Origin: Bradyrhizobium acaciae
GTDB lineage: Bacteria > Pseudomonadota > Alphaproteobacteria > Rhizobiales > Xanthobacteraceae
Direction: 5' to 3'
NCBI RefSeq assembly: GCF_020889785.1
Contig: NZ_JACMYK010000020.1
Coordinates: 17,072 to 81,071 of the forward strand
Length of the DNA stretch: 64,000 bases
The translations under genes were made by a program, and so were the position numbers. A model generated the notes under the pieces. That model searched no databases and was not told the origin of the DNA. It saw only the letters and a program-made list of their open reading frames with translations. Positions 44,446-52,430 of this stretch are shown piece by piece (the stretch's first letter is position 1; each line of letters opens with the position of its first letter).

Positions 44446-46020
44446 ATGGCTAACAGTTTTGCGACAGGGCTCGCCGCGGCGTTGCTGGTAGCCTGCCTCG
44501 CAACCGCGGCGCGGGCCGATGACGAGACCCCGCAACCATCGCCGTCGCCGAGCGCGCAGGCCCCGAGCGGCCAGAAGGGGCGGGCAGGGCGCAGCGAGAG
44601 CGGCTCCGGCGCCAACGCTGCAGCCAACGCGTCGGCCGCCGAACAGCATCGCCTGCCGCCGGATTCGACGACCAAGCAATCGGTCGCGCTGCCGGGCCGC
44701 ACGCTGAACTTCAGCGCCACCGCAGGCTCGATCCGCGTGTTCGACGACAAGGGCGAGCCGCTCGCCGACATCGCCTACACCTCCTACCAGCTCGACGGCG
44801 CCGAGAAGGCGAACCGTCCGGTGACGTTCCTGTTCAATGGCGGGCCTGGCTCCGCATCGGCCTGGCTGCAATTCGGCAATGTGGGGCCGTGGCGGCTGCC
44901 GTTCGATGGCGACGGCGCGGTGTCCTCGGCCTCGCCCGAGCTGCAACCCAACGCCGACACCTGGCTCGATTTCACCGATCTCGTCTTCATCGATCCGGTC
45001 GGCACCGGCTACAGCCGTTTCGTCACCACGTCGGAGGATGCGCGCAAGCGCTTCTTCAGCGTCGACGGCGACGCCAATTCGGTCGCGCTGGTAATCCGCC
45101 GCTGGCTGGAGAAATACGACCGGCTGACCTCGCCGAAATATGTCACCGGCGAAAGCTACGGCGGCATTCGCGGACCCAAGGTGGTGCGCAATCTGCAAAT
45201 GCAGCAGGGCGTCGGCGTGCGCGGCCTGATCCTGATCTCGCCGGTGCTGGATTTCCGCGACTATACCGGCACCAGCATCCTGCAATATGTCGCAAGCCTG
45301 CCGACCATGACGGCGGTGGCGCGGCAGGCCAGGGGGCCGGTGACGCGCGACGATCTCGCCGACGTCGAGAACTACGCGCGCGGGGATTTCCTGCTCGATC
45401 TCGTCAAGGGGCAAGCGGATACCGAGGCCACGACGCGGCTCGCCGACAAGGTCGCGAGCCTGACCGGCATCGATCAGGCGGTGAGCAGACGGCTCGCCGG
45501 TCGGTTCGACATCGGCGAATTCCGCCGCGAGTTCGATCGCAAGAACGGCAAGGTGACCGGTCGCTACGATGCCTCGGTCGAAGGCTTCGATCCCTATCCG
45601 GATTCGAGCTACTTCCGCTTCAACGATCCGTCAGGCGATCCCCTGATGGCGCCGCTGACCAGTGCCGCGGTCGACCTCACCACGCGCAGACTGAACTGGC
45701 GGCCGGACGGCTCCTATCATCTGCTCAGCGAAAGCGTGAACAAGGCCTGGGAGTTCGGTCACGGCATCAGCCCGCCGGAGTCGGTGACGCAGCTGCGCCA
45801 GATGCTGGCGCTCGATCCGAAGCTGAAGCTCTTGATCGGCCACGGCATGTTCGACCTCGCGACGCCATACTTTGCCTCGAAGATCATCCTCGACCAGCTA
45901 CCGGCCTTCGCGGGTCCGAGCCGCACCAGGCTCGCGGTCTATCCCGGCGGCCACATGTTCTACTCCCGCGACGGCTCCCGCCAGGCGTTCCGCAAGGAGG
46001 TCGAGGCGCTGGTGAAGTGA
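44446..46020 (+). CDS. Exported serine carboxypeptidase, peptidase family S10
   Basis: The 524-residue product has a signal peptide (cleavage near TAARADDE), a low-complexity linker (about 25-70), and the S10 fold with NGGPGSAS, the nucleophile GESYGG at about residue 236 and the catalytic His in PGGHMFYSR at about 500. It would remove C-terminal residues of peptides in the periplasm. GGGAG precedes the ATG. Bacterial S10 proteins of this size are frequent in Bradyrhizobium. Confidence 0.9.
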   Translation: MANSFATGLAAALLVACLATAARADDETPQPSPSPSAQAPSGQKGRAGRSESGSGANAAANASAAEQHRLPPDSTTKQSVALPGRTLNFSATAGSIRVFDDKGEPLADIAYTSYQLDGAEKANRPVTFLFNGGPGSASAWLQFGNVGPWRLPFDGDGAVSSASPELQPNADTWLDFTDLVFIDPVGTGYSRFVTTSEDARKRFFSVDGDANSVALVIRRWLEKYDRLTSPKYVTGESYGGIRGPKVVRNLQMQQGVGVRGLILISPVLDFRDYTGTSILQYVASLPTMTAVARQARGPVTRDDLADVENYARGDFLLDLVKGQADTEATTRLADKVASLTGIDQAVSRRLAGRFDIGEFRREFDRKNGKVTGRYDASVEGFDPYPDSSYFRFNDPSGDPLMAPLTSAAVDLTTRRLNWRPDGSYHLLSESVNKAWEFGHGISPPESVTQLRQMLALDPKLKLLIGHGMFDLATPYFASKIILDQLPAFAGPSRTRLAVYPGGHMFYSRDGSRQAFRKEVEALVK

Positions 46021-46064
46021 GGGGGCGGGTTGCGTGGCTTGCGTCGCGTGCCGCAAATGTTGTG

Positions 46065-46204
46065 GTCGTCCTGGCCTAGTGCGCAATTGCGCACGGGAGC
46101 CAGGACCCATAACCACCGAATTCGATTGGGAATGAGGTCGTAGCCCCAGCATCGCGCAGCAATTGCCGTTTGGGGTAATGGGTCCTGGCTTTCGCCAGGA
46201 CGAC
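46065..46204. repeat. Composite inverted repeat between convergent genes
   Basis: The outer arms GTCGTCCTGGC (46065-46075) and GCCAGGACGAC (46194-46204), the inner arms AGCCAGGACCCAT (46098-46110) and ATGGGTCCTGGCT (46178-46190) and a perfect 16-bp palindrome GTGCGCAATTGCGCAC (46079-46094) make a nested structure. It lies between the convergent carboxypeptidase and LysR genes. Confidence 0.8.
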
Positions 46205-46244
46205 AGCGAGTTTGCTGAGGCATCAAGAGCCATTCAGGACGTGA

Positions 46245-47126
46245 TCAGCCATACGTCTCCACGATGAAGTCGATCAGGGCCCGCAGCTTCGGCGTCATCT
46301 TGCGGTTTTTCGGCCACAGGATCTGGCGCGCGCGGGCTTGCGTCGTGTAGTTCGGCAGCAGGACCTGCAGCCGGCCCGCGGCGATATCGTCGGCCAGCAG
46401 CTCGTCCCGCATCAGCACGATGCCGGCGCCGGCCAGCGCCGCATAGCGGATGCCGAACGCATTGTTGATCGTCAACCGACTCCCGACGTCGACATGGACT
46501 TCGCCTTCCGGTCCGAAGAAAGTCCATCTCCGCGGATCCGACCATCCGGGATAGCGCAGGCATTCATGGTGGACGAGATCTCCCGGATGAAGCGGCGTGC
46601 CGCGTTCGGCGAGATAGCGCGGCGCGGCGCAAACCACACCGGTGTAGGGTGACAGCGAACGCGACATCATCGTGGAGTCGGTCAGCGTGCCGACCCGGAT
46701 CGCGGCGTCGAGGCCGTCCTCGAGCAGGTCGACCATCCTGTCGCTGAGGATGAGGTCGACCGAGACTTCCGGATATCGTTTCATGAAGCGGACCAGCGCG
46801 GGCGCCAGGCTGTACGATCCGAAGGCAACCGAGGTCGCGACGCGCAGCTTGCCGCGCGGCGCGCTCAAGGCTTCCTCGACCAGCGCATCGCCGGCCTCCG
46901 CCTCTACCAGCAGGTGCTTGCAGTGATCGAGATAGCTGCGGCCAAGCTCGGTCAGGCCCTGCCGCCGGGTGGACCGGTTGATCAATTGTGAGCCGAGCCG
47001 GTCCTCGAGAAAGCGGATATGCTTGCCGATCATGGTCGGCGACATCCGCAACTCCTTGGCCGCCGCGGTGAAGGAGCCGAGATCGGCAACGCGGGCAAAT
47101 ACGGACATGCTGGTCAGTCGGTCCAT
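46245..47126 (-). CDS. LysR-family transcriptional regulator
   Basis: The 293-residue protein has an N-terminal HTH (SMSVFARVADLGSFTAAAKEL, SPTMIGKHIRFLEDRLG) and a C-terminal substrate-binding domain. It is divergent from the 2Fe-2S/molybdopterin pair with 183 bp between the start codons, the standard arrangement for a LysR activator and its target. The effector is probably the substrate of that enzyme (inference). Confidence 0.93.
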   Translation of the reverse strand: MDRLTSMSVFARVADLGSFTAAAKELRMSPTMIGKHIRFLEDRLGSQLINRSTRRQGLTELGRSYLDHCKHLLVEAEAGDALVEEALSAPRGKLRVATSVAFGSYSLAPALVRFMKRYPEVSVDLILSDRMVDLLEDGLDAAIRVGTLTDSTMMSRSLSPYTGVVCAAPRYLAERGTPLHPGDLVHHECLRYPGWSDPRRWTFFGPEGEVHVDVGSRLTINNAFGIRYAALAGAGIVLMRDELLADDIAAGRLQVLLPNYTTQARARQILWPKNRKMTPKLRALIDFIVETYG

Positions 47127-47193
47127 GATTGTAAACCAATGGTCATTTCAATGCGTAATATTGTGATGTTTTCAGAATACGTGAACTGGATTT

Positions 47194-47212
47194 ATTACCA
47201 TAAGTGAGTAAT
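47194..47212. promoter_or_regulatory. Likely LysR operator (ATTAC-N9-GTAAT)
   Basis: ATTAC (47194-47198) and GTAAT (47208-47212) form a dyad with 9 bases between, containing the T-N11-A core of LysR sites. It lies in the divergent region between the lysR gene and the oxidoreductase pair, in an AT-rich stretch unlike the flanking genes. Confidence 0.5.
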
Positions 47213-47309
47213 CGGCGCGATGATGCGTCCGATCGCTTTGAAATGCTGCCGATTTCGCCCGGCGGGACGCGATCCCGCCCCGGGCTCGAACCAGGACAGG
47301 AGTGTCACG

Positions 47310-47771
47310 ATGCCCTTCCAGATCATGATCAATGGGACCAGTCATTCGGTCGACGCCGACGGCGATACGCCGCTGCTGTGGGTGCTGCGCGACGTGCTCG
47401 GCATGACCGGCACCAAGTTCGGCTGCGGCATGGCGCTGTGCGGCGCCTGCACGGTGCATCTCGATGATACCGCTGTGCGCTCCTGCATCACGACGATCGA
47501 CAGCATCGGCGACTCCAGGATCACGACCATCGAGGCGGTCGGCAAGACGCCGGTCGGCAAGAAGGTCCAGGACGCCTGGCTCGCGAACGAGGTGCCGCAA
47601 TGCGGCTACTGTCAGTCCGGGCAGATCATGTCTGCCTCCGCCTTGCTCGCGAGCAAGCCGAAGCCGACCGATGCGGATATCGACGAGGCGATGTCGGGCA
47701 ACATCTGCCGCTGCGGGACGTATATCCGCATTCGCGACGCCATCAAGCAAGCCGCGCAGTCGGGAGGTTGA
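47310..47771 (+). CDS. 2Fe-2S subunit, isoquinoline 1-oxidoreductase-like (IorA type)
   Basis: The 153-residue protein has the plant-type 2Fe-2S site ([12 protein letters not shown] plus C in VRSC) and the second 2Fe-2S site ([16 protein letters not shown]). It pairs with the molybdopterin subunit 3 bases downstream. The absence of an FAD subunit and the Tat signal on the partner indicate a two-subunit, membrane-side enzyme that uses cytochrome or other acceptors. AGGAG precedes the ATG at 47310. Confidence 0.92.
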   Translation: MPFQIMINGTSHSVDADGDTPLLWVLRDVLGMTGTKFGCGMALCGACTVHLDDTAVRSCITTIDSIGDSRITTIEAVGKTPVGKKVQDAWLANEVPQCGYCQSGQIMSASALLASKPKPTDADIDEAMSGNICRCGTYIRIRDAIKQAAQSGG

Positions 47772-47774
47772 GCC

Positions 47775-49952
47775 ATGACGCTGACCCACACTGTGACCGA
47801 GCGCGCCGCCGATCTGTCGCGGCGCAATTTCCTCCGCGCCAGCGCGATCGCCGGCGGCGGCCTGCTGCTCAGCGTGAGCCTGCCGTTCGCGAGAAGCGAG
47901 AGCGAGGCCGCGGCCGGCGGTGACTTCGCGCCGAACGCCTTCATCCGGATCGGCGGCGACGGCAAGGTCGTACTGACCATGCCCTATGTCGAGATGGGGC
48001 AGGGCACTTACACCTCGATCCCGATGCTGATCGCGGAAGAACTCGAGATCGGCCTGACGCAGGTGCAGCTCGAGCACGCGCCGCCGAGCGACAAGCTCTA
48101 TGCCAACCCGCTGCTCGGCGTGCAGGCCACCGGCAATTCCAACGCGATGCGCGGCTCCTGGCAGCCGATGCGGAAAGCCGGCGCCACCGCGAAAGCGATG
48201 CTGGTCGCGGCCGCCGCGAAGCGCTGGAACGTCGAGCCTGGGACATGCCGCGCCGAGAACGGCGAGGTGCATCATGCGGCCTCGGGACGCAAGCTTGGTT
48301 ACGGCGAGCTGGCGGCCGATGCGGCGCAGATGCCGGTGCCGGAGAACGTGACGCTGAAGAACCCAGCCGATTTCAAGCTGATCGGTACGCCGGCCAAGCG
48401 GCTCGATACGCCGTCCAAGATCAACGGCTCGGCGATCTATGGCATCGACGCCCGGCCGCCTGGGGTCAGGATCGCGACACTGGCGCAGTCGCCGGTGTTC
48501 GGCGGGCGGGTGAAGCGCGTGGATGATGCGGCGGCAAAGGCGGTCAACGGCGTGCGCCAGATCGTGAAGCTCGATGACGCCGTCGCGGTGGTGGCCGATC
48601 ATATGGGAGCGGCGAAGAAGGGTCTCGCGGCGCTCACGATCGAGTGGGACGAGGGGGCCCACGCCAAGCTCGCGACATCGGACATCGCGCGCGAACTCGA
48701 AGCCGCCACCACGAAGGCGGGCGCGGTCGCGCAGAATACCGGCGACGCGGACAAGGCCATGGCGAGCGCGGCGACCAAGGTCGAGGCGAGCTATCAGCTG
48801 CCGTTCCTCGCCCATGCGACGATGGAGCCGATGAACTGCACCGTGCATGTGCGCGCCGACGGTTGCGAGATCTGGGTCGGCAACCAGGCGCTCTCGCGGG
48901 TGCAGGCGGTGGCCGCGAAGATGCTGGATTTGCCGCCGGAGAAGGTGGTGGTGCACAATCATTTGCTCGGCGGCGGCTTCGGCCGCAGGCTCGAGGTCGA
49001 TGGCGTCATTCGTGCGGTGCAGATCGCCAAGCAGGTCGATGCGCCGGTCAAGGTTGTGTGGACGCGCGAGGAGGACATCCAGCACGACATGTACCGGCCT
49101 TACTGGTTCGACCGGATCTCGGTCGGCCTTGATGCATCGGGCAAGCCGGTCGCCTGGAACAACCGCTTCGCCGGCTCGTCGGTGATTGCGCGCTGGTTGC
49201 CGCCGGCGTTCCGCAACGGTCTCGATCCCGATACGACCGAAGGCGCGATCAATCTTGTCTACGACATTCCGAACTTCCATGTCGAATACGTCCGGGTCGA
49301 ACCGCCGGGCATTCCGACCGCGTTCTGGCGCAGTGTCGGGCCGTCGCACAACGTGTTTGTCACTGAAAGCATGATCGACGAGATGGCGGCGGCCGCCAAG
49401 CAGGATGCGGTCGAGTATCGCAAGGCACTGCTCGGCAAGTCGCCGCGCGCCAAGGCGGCACTCGAGCTTGCGGCGGCCAAGGCCGGTTGGGGCGGCAAGC
49501 TGCCCGCCGGACGCGGCCGCGGCGTGTCGCTGCAATTCGTGTTCGGCAGCTACCTTGCGCAGATTGCCGAGGTCGAGGTGGCAAAGGATGGCTCGGTCCG
49601 CGTCCACCGCGTCGTCTGCGCGATGGACTGCGGCACCGTGGTCAATCCCGACACGGTGCAGGCGCAGCTGCAGAGCGGCATCAATTTCGGCGTTACCGCC
49701 GCGCTCTACGGTGAGATCACGCTGAAGGACGGTCGCGTCGAGCAGACCAATTTCGACACATACCAGATGCTGCGCATCGACCAGGCGCCGGCCATCGAGG
49801 TCCACATCGTGCCGAGCACCGAGCCGCCCGGCGGCATGGGCGAGACCGGGACCTCGGGCATCGTGCCCGCGATCGGCAACGCGATCTTCGCGGCAACGGG
49901 CAAGCGGCTGCGCAAGATGCCGGTCGATCCGGCGGTGCTGAAGCAGGCGTGA
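47775..49952 (+). CDS. Molybdopterin-binding subunit, isoquinoline 1-oxidoreductase-like (IorB type)
   Basis: The 725-residue protein starts with a twin-arginine signal (LSRRNFLRASAIAGGGLLLS), so the holoenzyme is exported folded. The xanthine-dehydrogenase-type Mo domain includes YVEMGQGTYTSI, GGGFGRR and a late GETGTSGIVPAI with the catalytic Glu. Members oxidise N-heterocycles or aldehydes. Start at 47775, 3 bases after iorA; probably regulated by the divergent LysR protein. Confidence 0.92.
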   Translation: MTLTHTVTERAADLSRRNFLRASAIAGGGLLLSVSLPFARSESEAAAGGDFAPNAFIRIGGDGKVVLTMPYVEMGQGTYTSIPMLIAEELEIGLTQVQLEHAPPSDKLYANPLLGVQATGNSNAMRGSWQPMRKAGATAKAMLVAAAAKRWNVEPGTCRAENGEVHHAASGRKLGYGELAADAAQMPVPENVTLKNPADFKLIGTPAKRLDTPSKINGSAIYGIDARPPGVRIATLAQSPVFGGRVKRVDDAAAKAVNGVRQIVKLDDAVAVVADHMGAAKKGLAALTIEWDEGAHAKLATSDIARELEAATTKAGAVAQNTGDADKAMASAATKVEASYQLPFLAHATMEPMNCTVHVRADGCEIWVGNQALSRVQAVAAKMLDLPPEKVVVHNHLLGGGFGRRLEVDGVIRAVQIAKQVDAPVKVVWTREEDIQHDMYRPYWFDRISVGLDASGKPVAWNNRFAGSSVIARWLPPAFRNGLDPDTTEGAINLVYDIPNFHVEYVRVEPPGIPTAFWRSVGPSHNVFVTESMIDEMAAAAKQDAVEYRKALLGKSPRAKAALELAAAKAGWGGKLPAGRGRGVSLQFVFGSYLAQIAEVEVAKDGSVRVHRVVCAMDCGTVVNPDTVQAQLQSGINFGVTAALYGEITLKDGRVEQTNFDTYQMLRIDQAPAIEVHIVPSTEPPGGMGETGTSGIVPAIGNAIFAATGKRLRKMPVDPAVLKQA

Positions 49953-50034
49953 GGCGGCGGCGCAGGCCGCCGACTGGCGCGATCGTGAAGTCGCACGGAT
50001 TTGCAGGTTGCATTGATCCGTGCGACAAGCGGGC

Positions 50035-50463
50035 ATGCATCTGAGGCGGCTCGCCAATCTCTGGGTTCTGTTGCTCGTCGCGGCCGGGCTGTTGCTCGCA
50101 CCCGTGGCGCCGGCGTTTGCCCGGATGATGCCGGATGCCTCGGCCGCCGCGATGCAGGGGACGCCCGGCCGCGATTCCATGTCGGGCCACGTCATGTCCG
50201 GCATGGTCATGTCGGACGAAGTGTCTGACCAGACGATGGCGGACAACGTGCCGTGCTGTCCGGACCAGACCAAGAGCAAGGGCTGCGAAGACTGTCCGTT
50301 TCTCGCGCTCTGCATGCTCAGCGTCTGGCTGCCCGCGCCTGGCGGAGCGATGTCGCTGATCGCTCGCGAACCGTCGCAAAGCGCCTTCGCCGCGCGCGAC
50401 GACCGTCTGCTTGACGGCCTTGGTGCCAAACCACCGGATCATCCGCCTCGAACCCTGGTCTGA
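50035..50463 (+). CDS. Small exported Cys/Met-rich protein at the head of the copper operon
   Basis: The product (142 residues from 50035) has a signal peptide (LLLVAAGLLLAPVAPAFA), a Met/Asp-rich central stretch (MSGHVMSGMVMS), and a Cys pattern NVPCCPDQTKSKGCEDCPF with LCML after it. The Met and Cys clusters suit soft metal binding. The C-terminus DHPPRTL resembles other unnamed proteins that accompany heavy-metal efflux genes. The start is uncertain (GTG at 50020 or ATG at 50035). Confidence 0.6.
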   Translation: MHLRRLANLWVLLLVAAGLLLAPVAPAFARMMPDASAAAMQGTPGRDSMSGHVMSGMVMSDEVSDQTMADNVPCCPDQTKSKGCEDCPFLALCMLSVWLPAPGGAMSLIAREPSQSAFAARDDRLLDGLGAKPPDHPPRTLV

Positions 50464-50565
50464 CGGGCGCCGAAAGCGCCTGATCGCTGACGCGTGCGCC
50501 TGATGGCGCGCGTGGCTTTGCATGCCGCTCACGCGGTTCATCAGACGTATCGAGGAATCATACCC

Positions 50566-50967
50566 ATGAAGTCTTTCCAGCTTGCGCGCGCCGCTGCGGC
50601 CGCGCTGATCGGCGTTGCCGTACCTGGGCTTCCTGCCCACGCCGAGATCAAGAACTACGAATTCCAGCTCGTGCAGCCGACGGTCAAGGCCGGCGCCGAT
50701 CGCATCGTCACGGTGCGGCTGGTCGACAAGAGCACGGGAAAATCCGTCTCCGACGCGGTCATCTTCTCGACCCGGCTCGACATGGCGCCCGACGGCATGC
50801 AGGAGATGGCCACCAAGGTGACGCCGATGCCGGGTACCGAGCCTGGCACCTACCGGTTCAAGGCGACCTTCGGCATGGCCGGCCGATGGCAATTGTCGCT
50901 CGGCGCCAAGGTGCAGGGCGAGACCGGCTCGGTCGAGAACAAGCTCGTCGTCACGGCCGAGAAATGA
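50566..50967 (+). CDS. YtkA/FixH-like exported protein
   Basis: The 133-residue product has a signal peptide (cleavage near LPAHAEI) and one YtkA-like beta-sandwich (PF13115 type): YEFQLVQPTVKAGADRIVTVRL, DMAPDGMQEMATKVTPMPG, then KATFGMAGRWQLSL. Such modules occur next to or within metal efflux systems and cbb3 assembly proteins. GAGGA precedes the ATG at 50566. It overlaps the CusB-like gene by ATGA. Confidence 0.82.
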   Translation: MKSFQLARAAAAALIGVAVPGLPAHAEIKNYEFQLVQPTVKAGADRIVTVRLVDKSTGKSVSDAVIFSTRLDMAPDGMQEMATKVTPMPGTEPGTYRFKATFGMAGRWQLSLGAKVQGETGSVENKLVVTAEK

Positions 50968-52430
50968 GTCGCCGACCAATGAGCCCCTTAACATGGGCCG
51001 TCGCTGCCGCTGCGATCGCCGCAGCGGCAGGCGCCGCATGGATCGGCCGCGGCCTGCCGCCGCGACCGGTGACCGCTGTCATTGTCTCCGCCGCGCATGC
51101 GGCGGAGAGCGCTGCGCCGATCTATTACCGTGATCCCGACGGCAAGCCGCTCTACTCGGCGACGCCGAAGCAGACGCCTGACGGGCGCGCCTATCTTCCT
51201 GTGGCTGCGGATGACGATGCCGGTGCTGGCGAGCCCGAGCGATCGACCGACATCAGCGCGCCCTCTGCGAGAGGCGAGCGCAAGATCAAGTACTATCGCA
51301 ATCCAATGGGCCTTCCCGATACCTCGCCGGTGCCGAAGAAGGACTCCATGGGGATGGATTACATCGCCGTCTACGATGGCGAAGACAGCGACGACGGCTC
51401 GATCACACTGTCATCTGGCAAGATCCAGCGCACCGGCGTCAGGTCCGAGGCCGCACAGATGCGCCGCATCCGCACGCTGGTCCGTGCGCCCGGCACGATC
51501 CAGCTCGACGAACGTCGCGTCTCCGTCATCGCGATGCGCGCCGAGAGCTATGTGCAGGGGGTAGCCGACGTCACGACCGGCAGCCGGGTGACGAAGGGGC
51601 AACCGTTGATGGAGATCTACAGCCCGGCGATCTCGTCCGCCGCGGCCGAATATGTCGCGACCATCACCTCGAAGGCGATCGCCGGTATCGAGCCCTACGG
51701 TCGCGGCTCCAGGCAGCGGCTGACCAATCTCGACGTGCCCGAGCCCGTCATCGCCGAGATGGAAAAGAGCCGCATGGTTCCGATCGCGATCCAGTGGCTG
51801 TCGCCGCGCGACGGCATCGTGCTGCAGCGTGCCGCGATCGAGGGCATGCGGGCGCAGCCGGGCGACGTCTTGTTCCGGATCGCCGACGTCTCAACGGTGT
51901 GGGCACTCGTCGATGTCGCCGAGCGCGATCTCGGCAGCATCGGGGTCGGTCAGAAGGTCACGGTGCACGCGCGGAGCTATCCGGGCCGCAGTTTCGCCGG
52001 CCAGATCAGCGTGATCTATCCGCAGGTCAACAAGGAGACGCGCACCGCGCGGGTGCGGATCGAGTTGCAGAATGCCGATCTCGCGCTGCTTCCGGACATG
52101 TATGTCGACGCCGAGATCGACACCGGCAACGCTGCGCCGGTGCTCGCGGTGGCCGATAATTCCATCCTCGACACCGGGAGCCGCCAGACCGTGCTGCTCG
52201 ATCGCGGCAACGGCCGGTTCGAGCCGCGCGAAGTGAAGCTCGGGCGGCGTGGCGAAGGCTATGTCGAAATCCGCGACGGGATCGCCGAGGGTGATGCGGT
52301 CGTCACGTCAGCGACCTTCCTGATCGATGCCGAAAGCAATCTGAAGGCGGCGATCAAGGGGTTTGCCGATGCCGCCGCCGCGCCGTCGGCAACCGCGGAA
52401 GGCGAGACGACGGGCGGAGGCCGGCCATGA
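50964..52430 (+). CDS. cusB: Efflux RND periplasmic adaptor (CusB-like) with two heavy-metal-binding domains
   Basis: The 488-residue protein has an N-terminal anchor (about 9-30), two HMBD segments in tandem (about 52-82: YYRDPDGKPLYSATPKQTP; about 107-135: KYYRNPMGLPDTSPVPKKD), then the adaptor hairpin, lipoyl and beta-barrel domains (VRAPGTIQLDERRV, LSPRDGIVLQRAA). It links the RND pump to an outer-membrane factor. ATGA overlaps join it to the genes on both sides. Confidence 0.92.
   Translation: MSRRPMSPLTWAVAAAAIAAAAGAAWIGRGLPPRPVTAVIVSAAHAAESAAPIYYRDPDGKPLYSATPKQTPDGRAYLPVAADDDAGAGEPERSTDISAPSARGERKIKYYRNPMGLPDTSPVPKKDSMGMDYIAVYDGEDSDDGSITLSSGKIQRTGVRSEAAQMRRIRTLVRAPGTIQLDERRVSVIAMRAESYVQGVADVTTGSRVTKGQPLMEIYSPAISSAAAEYVATITSKAIAGIEPYGRGSRQRLTNLDVPEPVIAEMEKSRMVPIAIQWLSPRDGIVLQRAAIEGMRAQPGDVLFRIADVSTVWALVDVAERDLGSIGVGQKVTVHARSYPGRSFAGQISVIYPQVNKETRTARVRIELQNADLALLPDMYVDAEIDTGNAAPVLAVADNSILDTGSRQTVLLDRGNGRFEPREVKLGRRGEGYVEIRDGIAEGDAVVTSATFLIDAESNLKAAIKGFADAAAAPSATAEGETTGGGRP

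Noticed and set aside
47172..50429. Very long open frame on the minus strand across the iorA/iorB region
   Set aside because: It is antisense to strongly supported genes, rich in Arg/Gly/His/Asp typical of reverse-frame readings of high-GC coding DNA, and has no domain signal.
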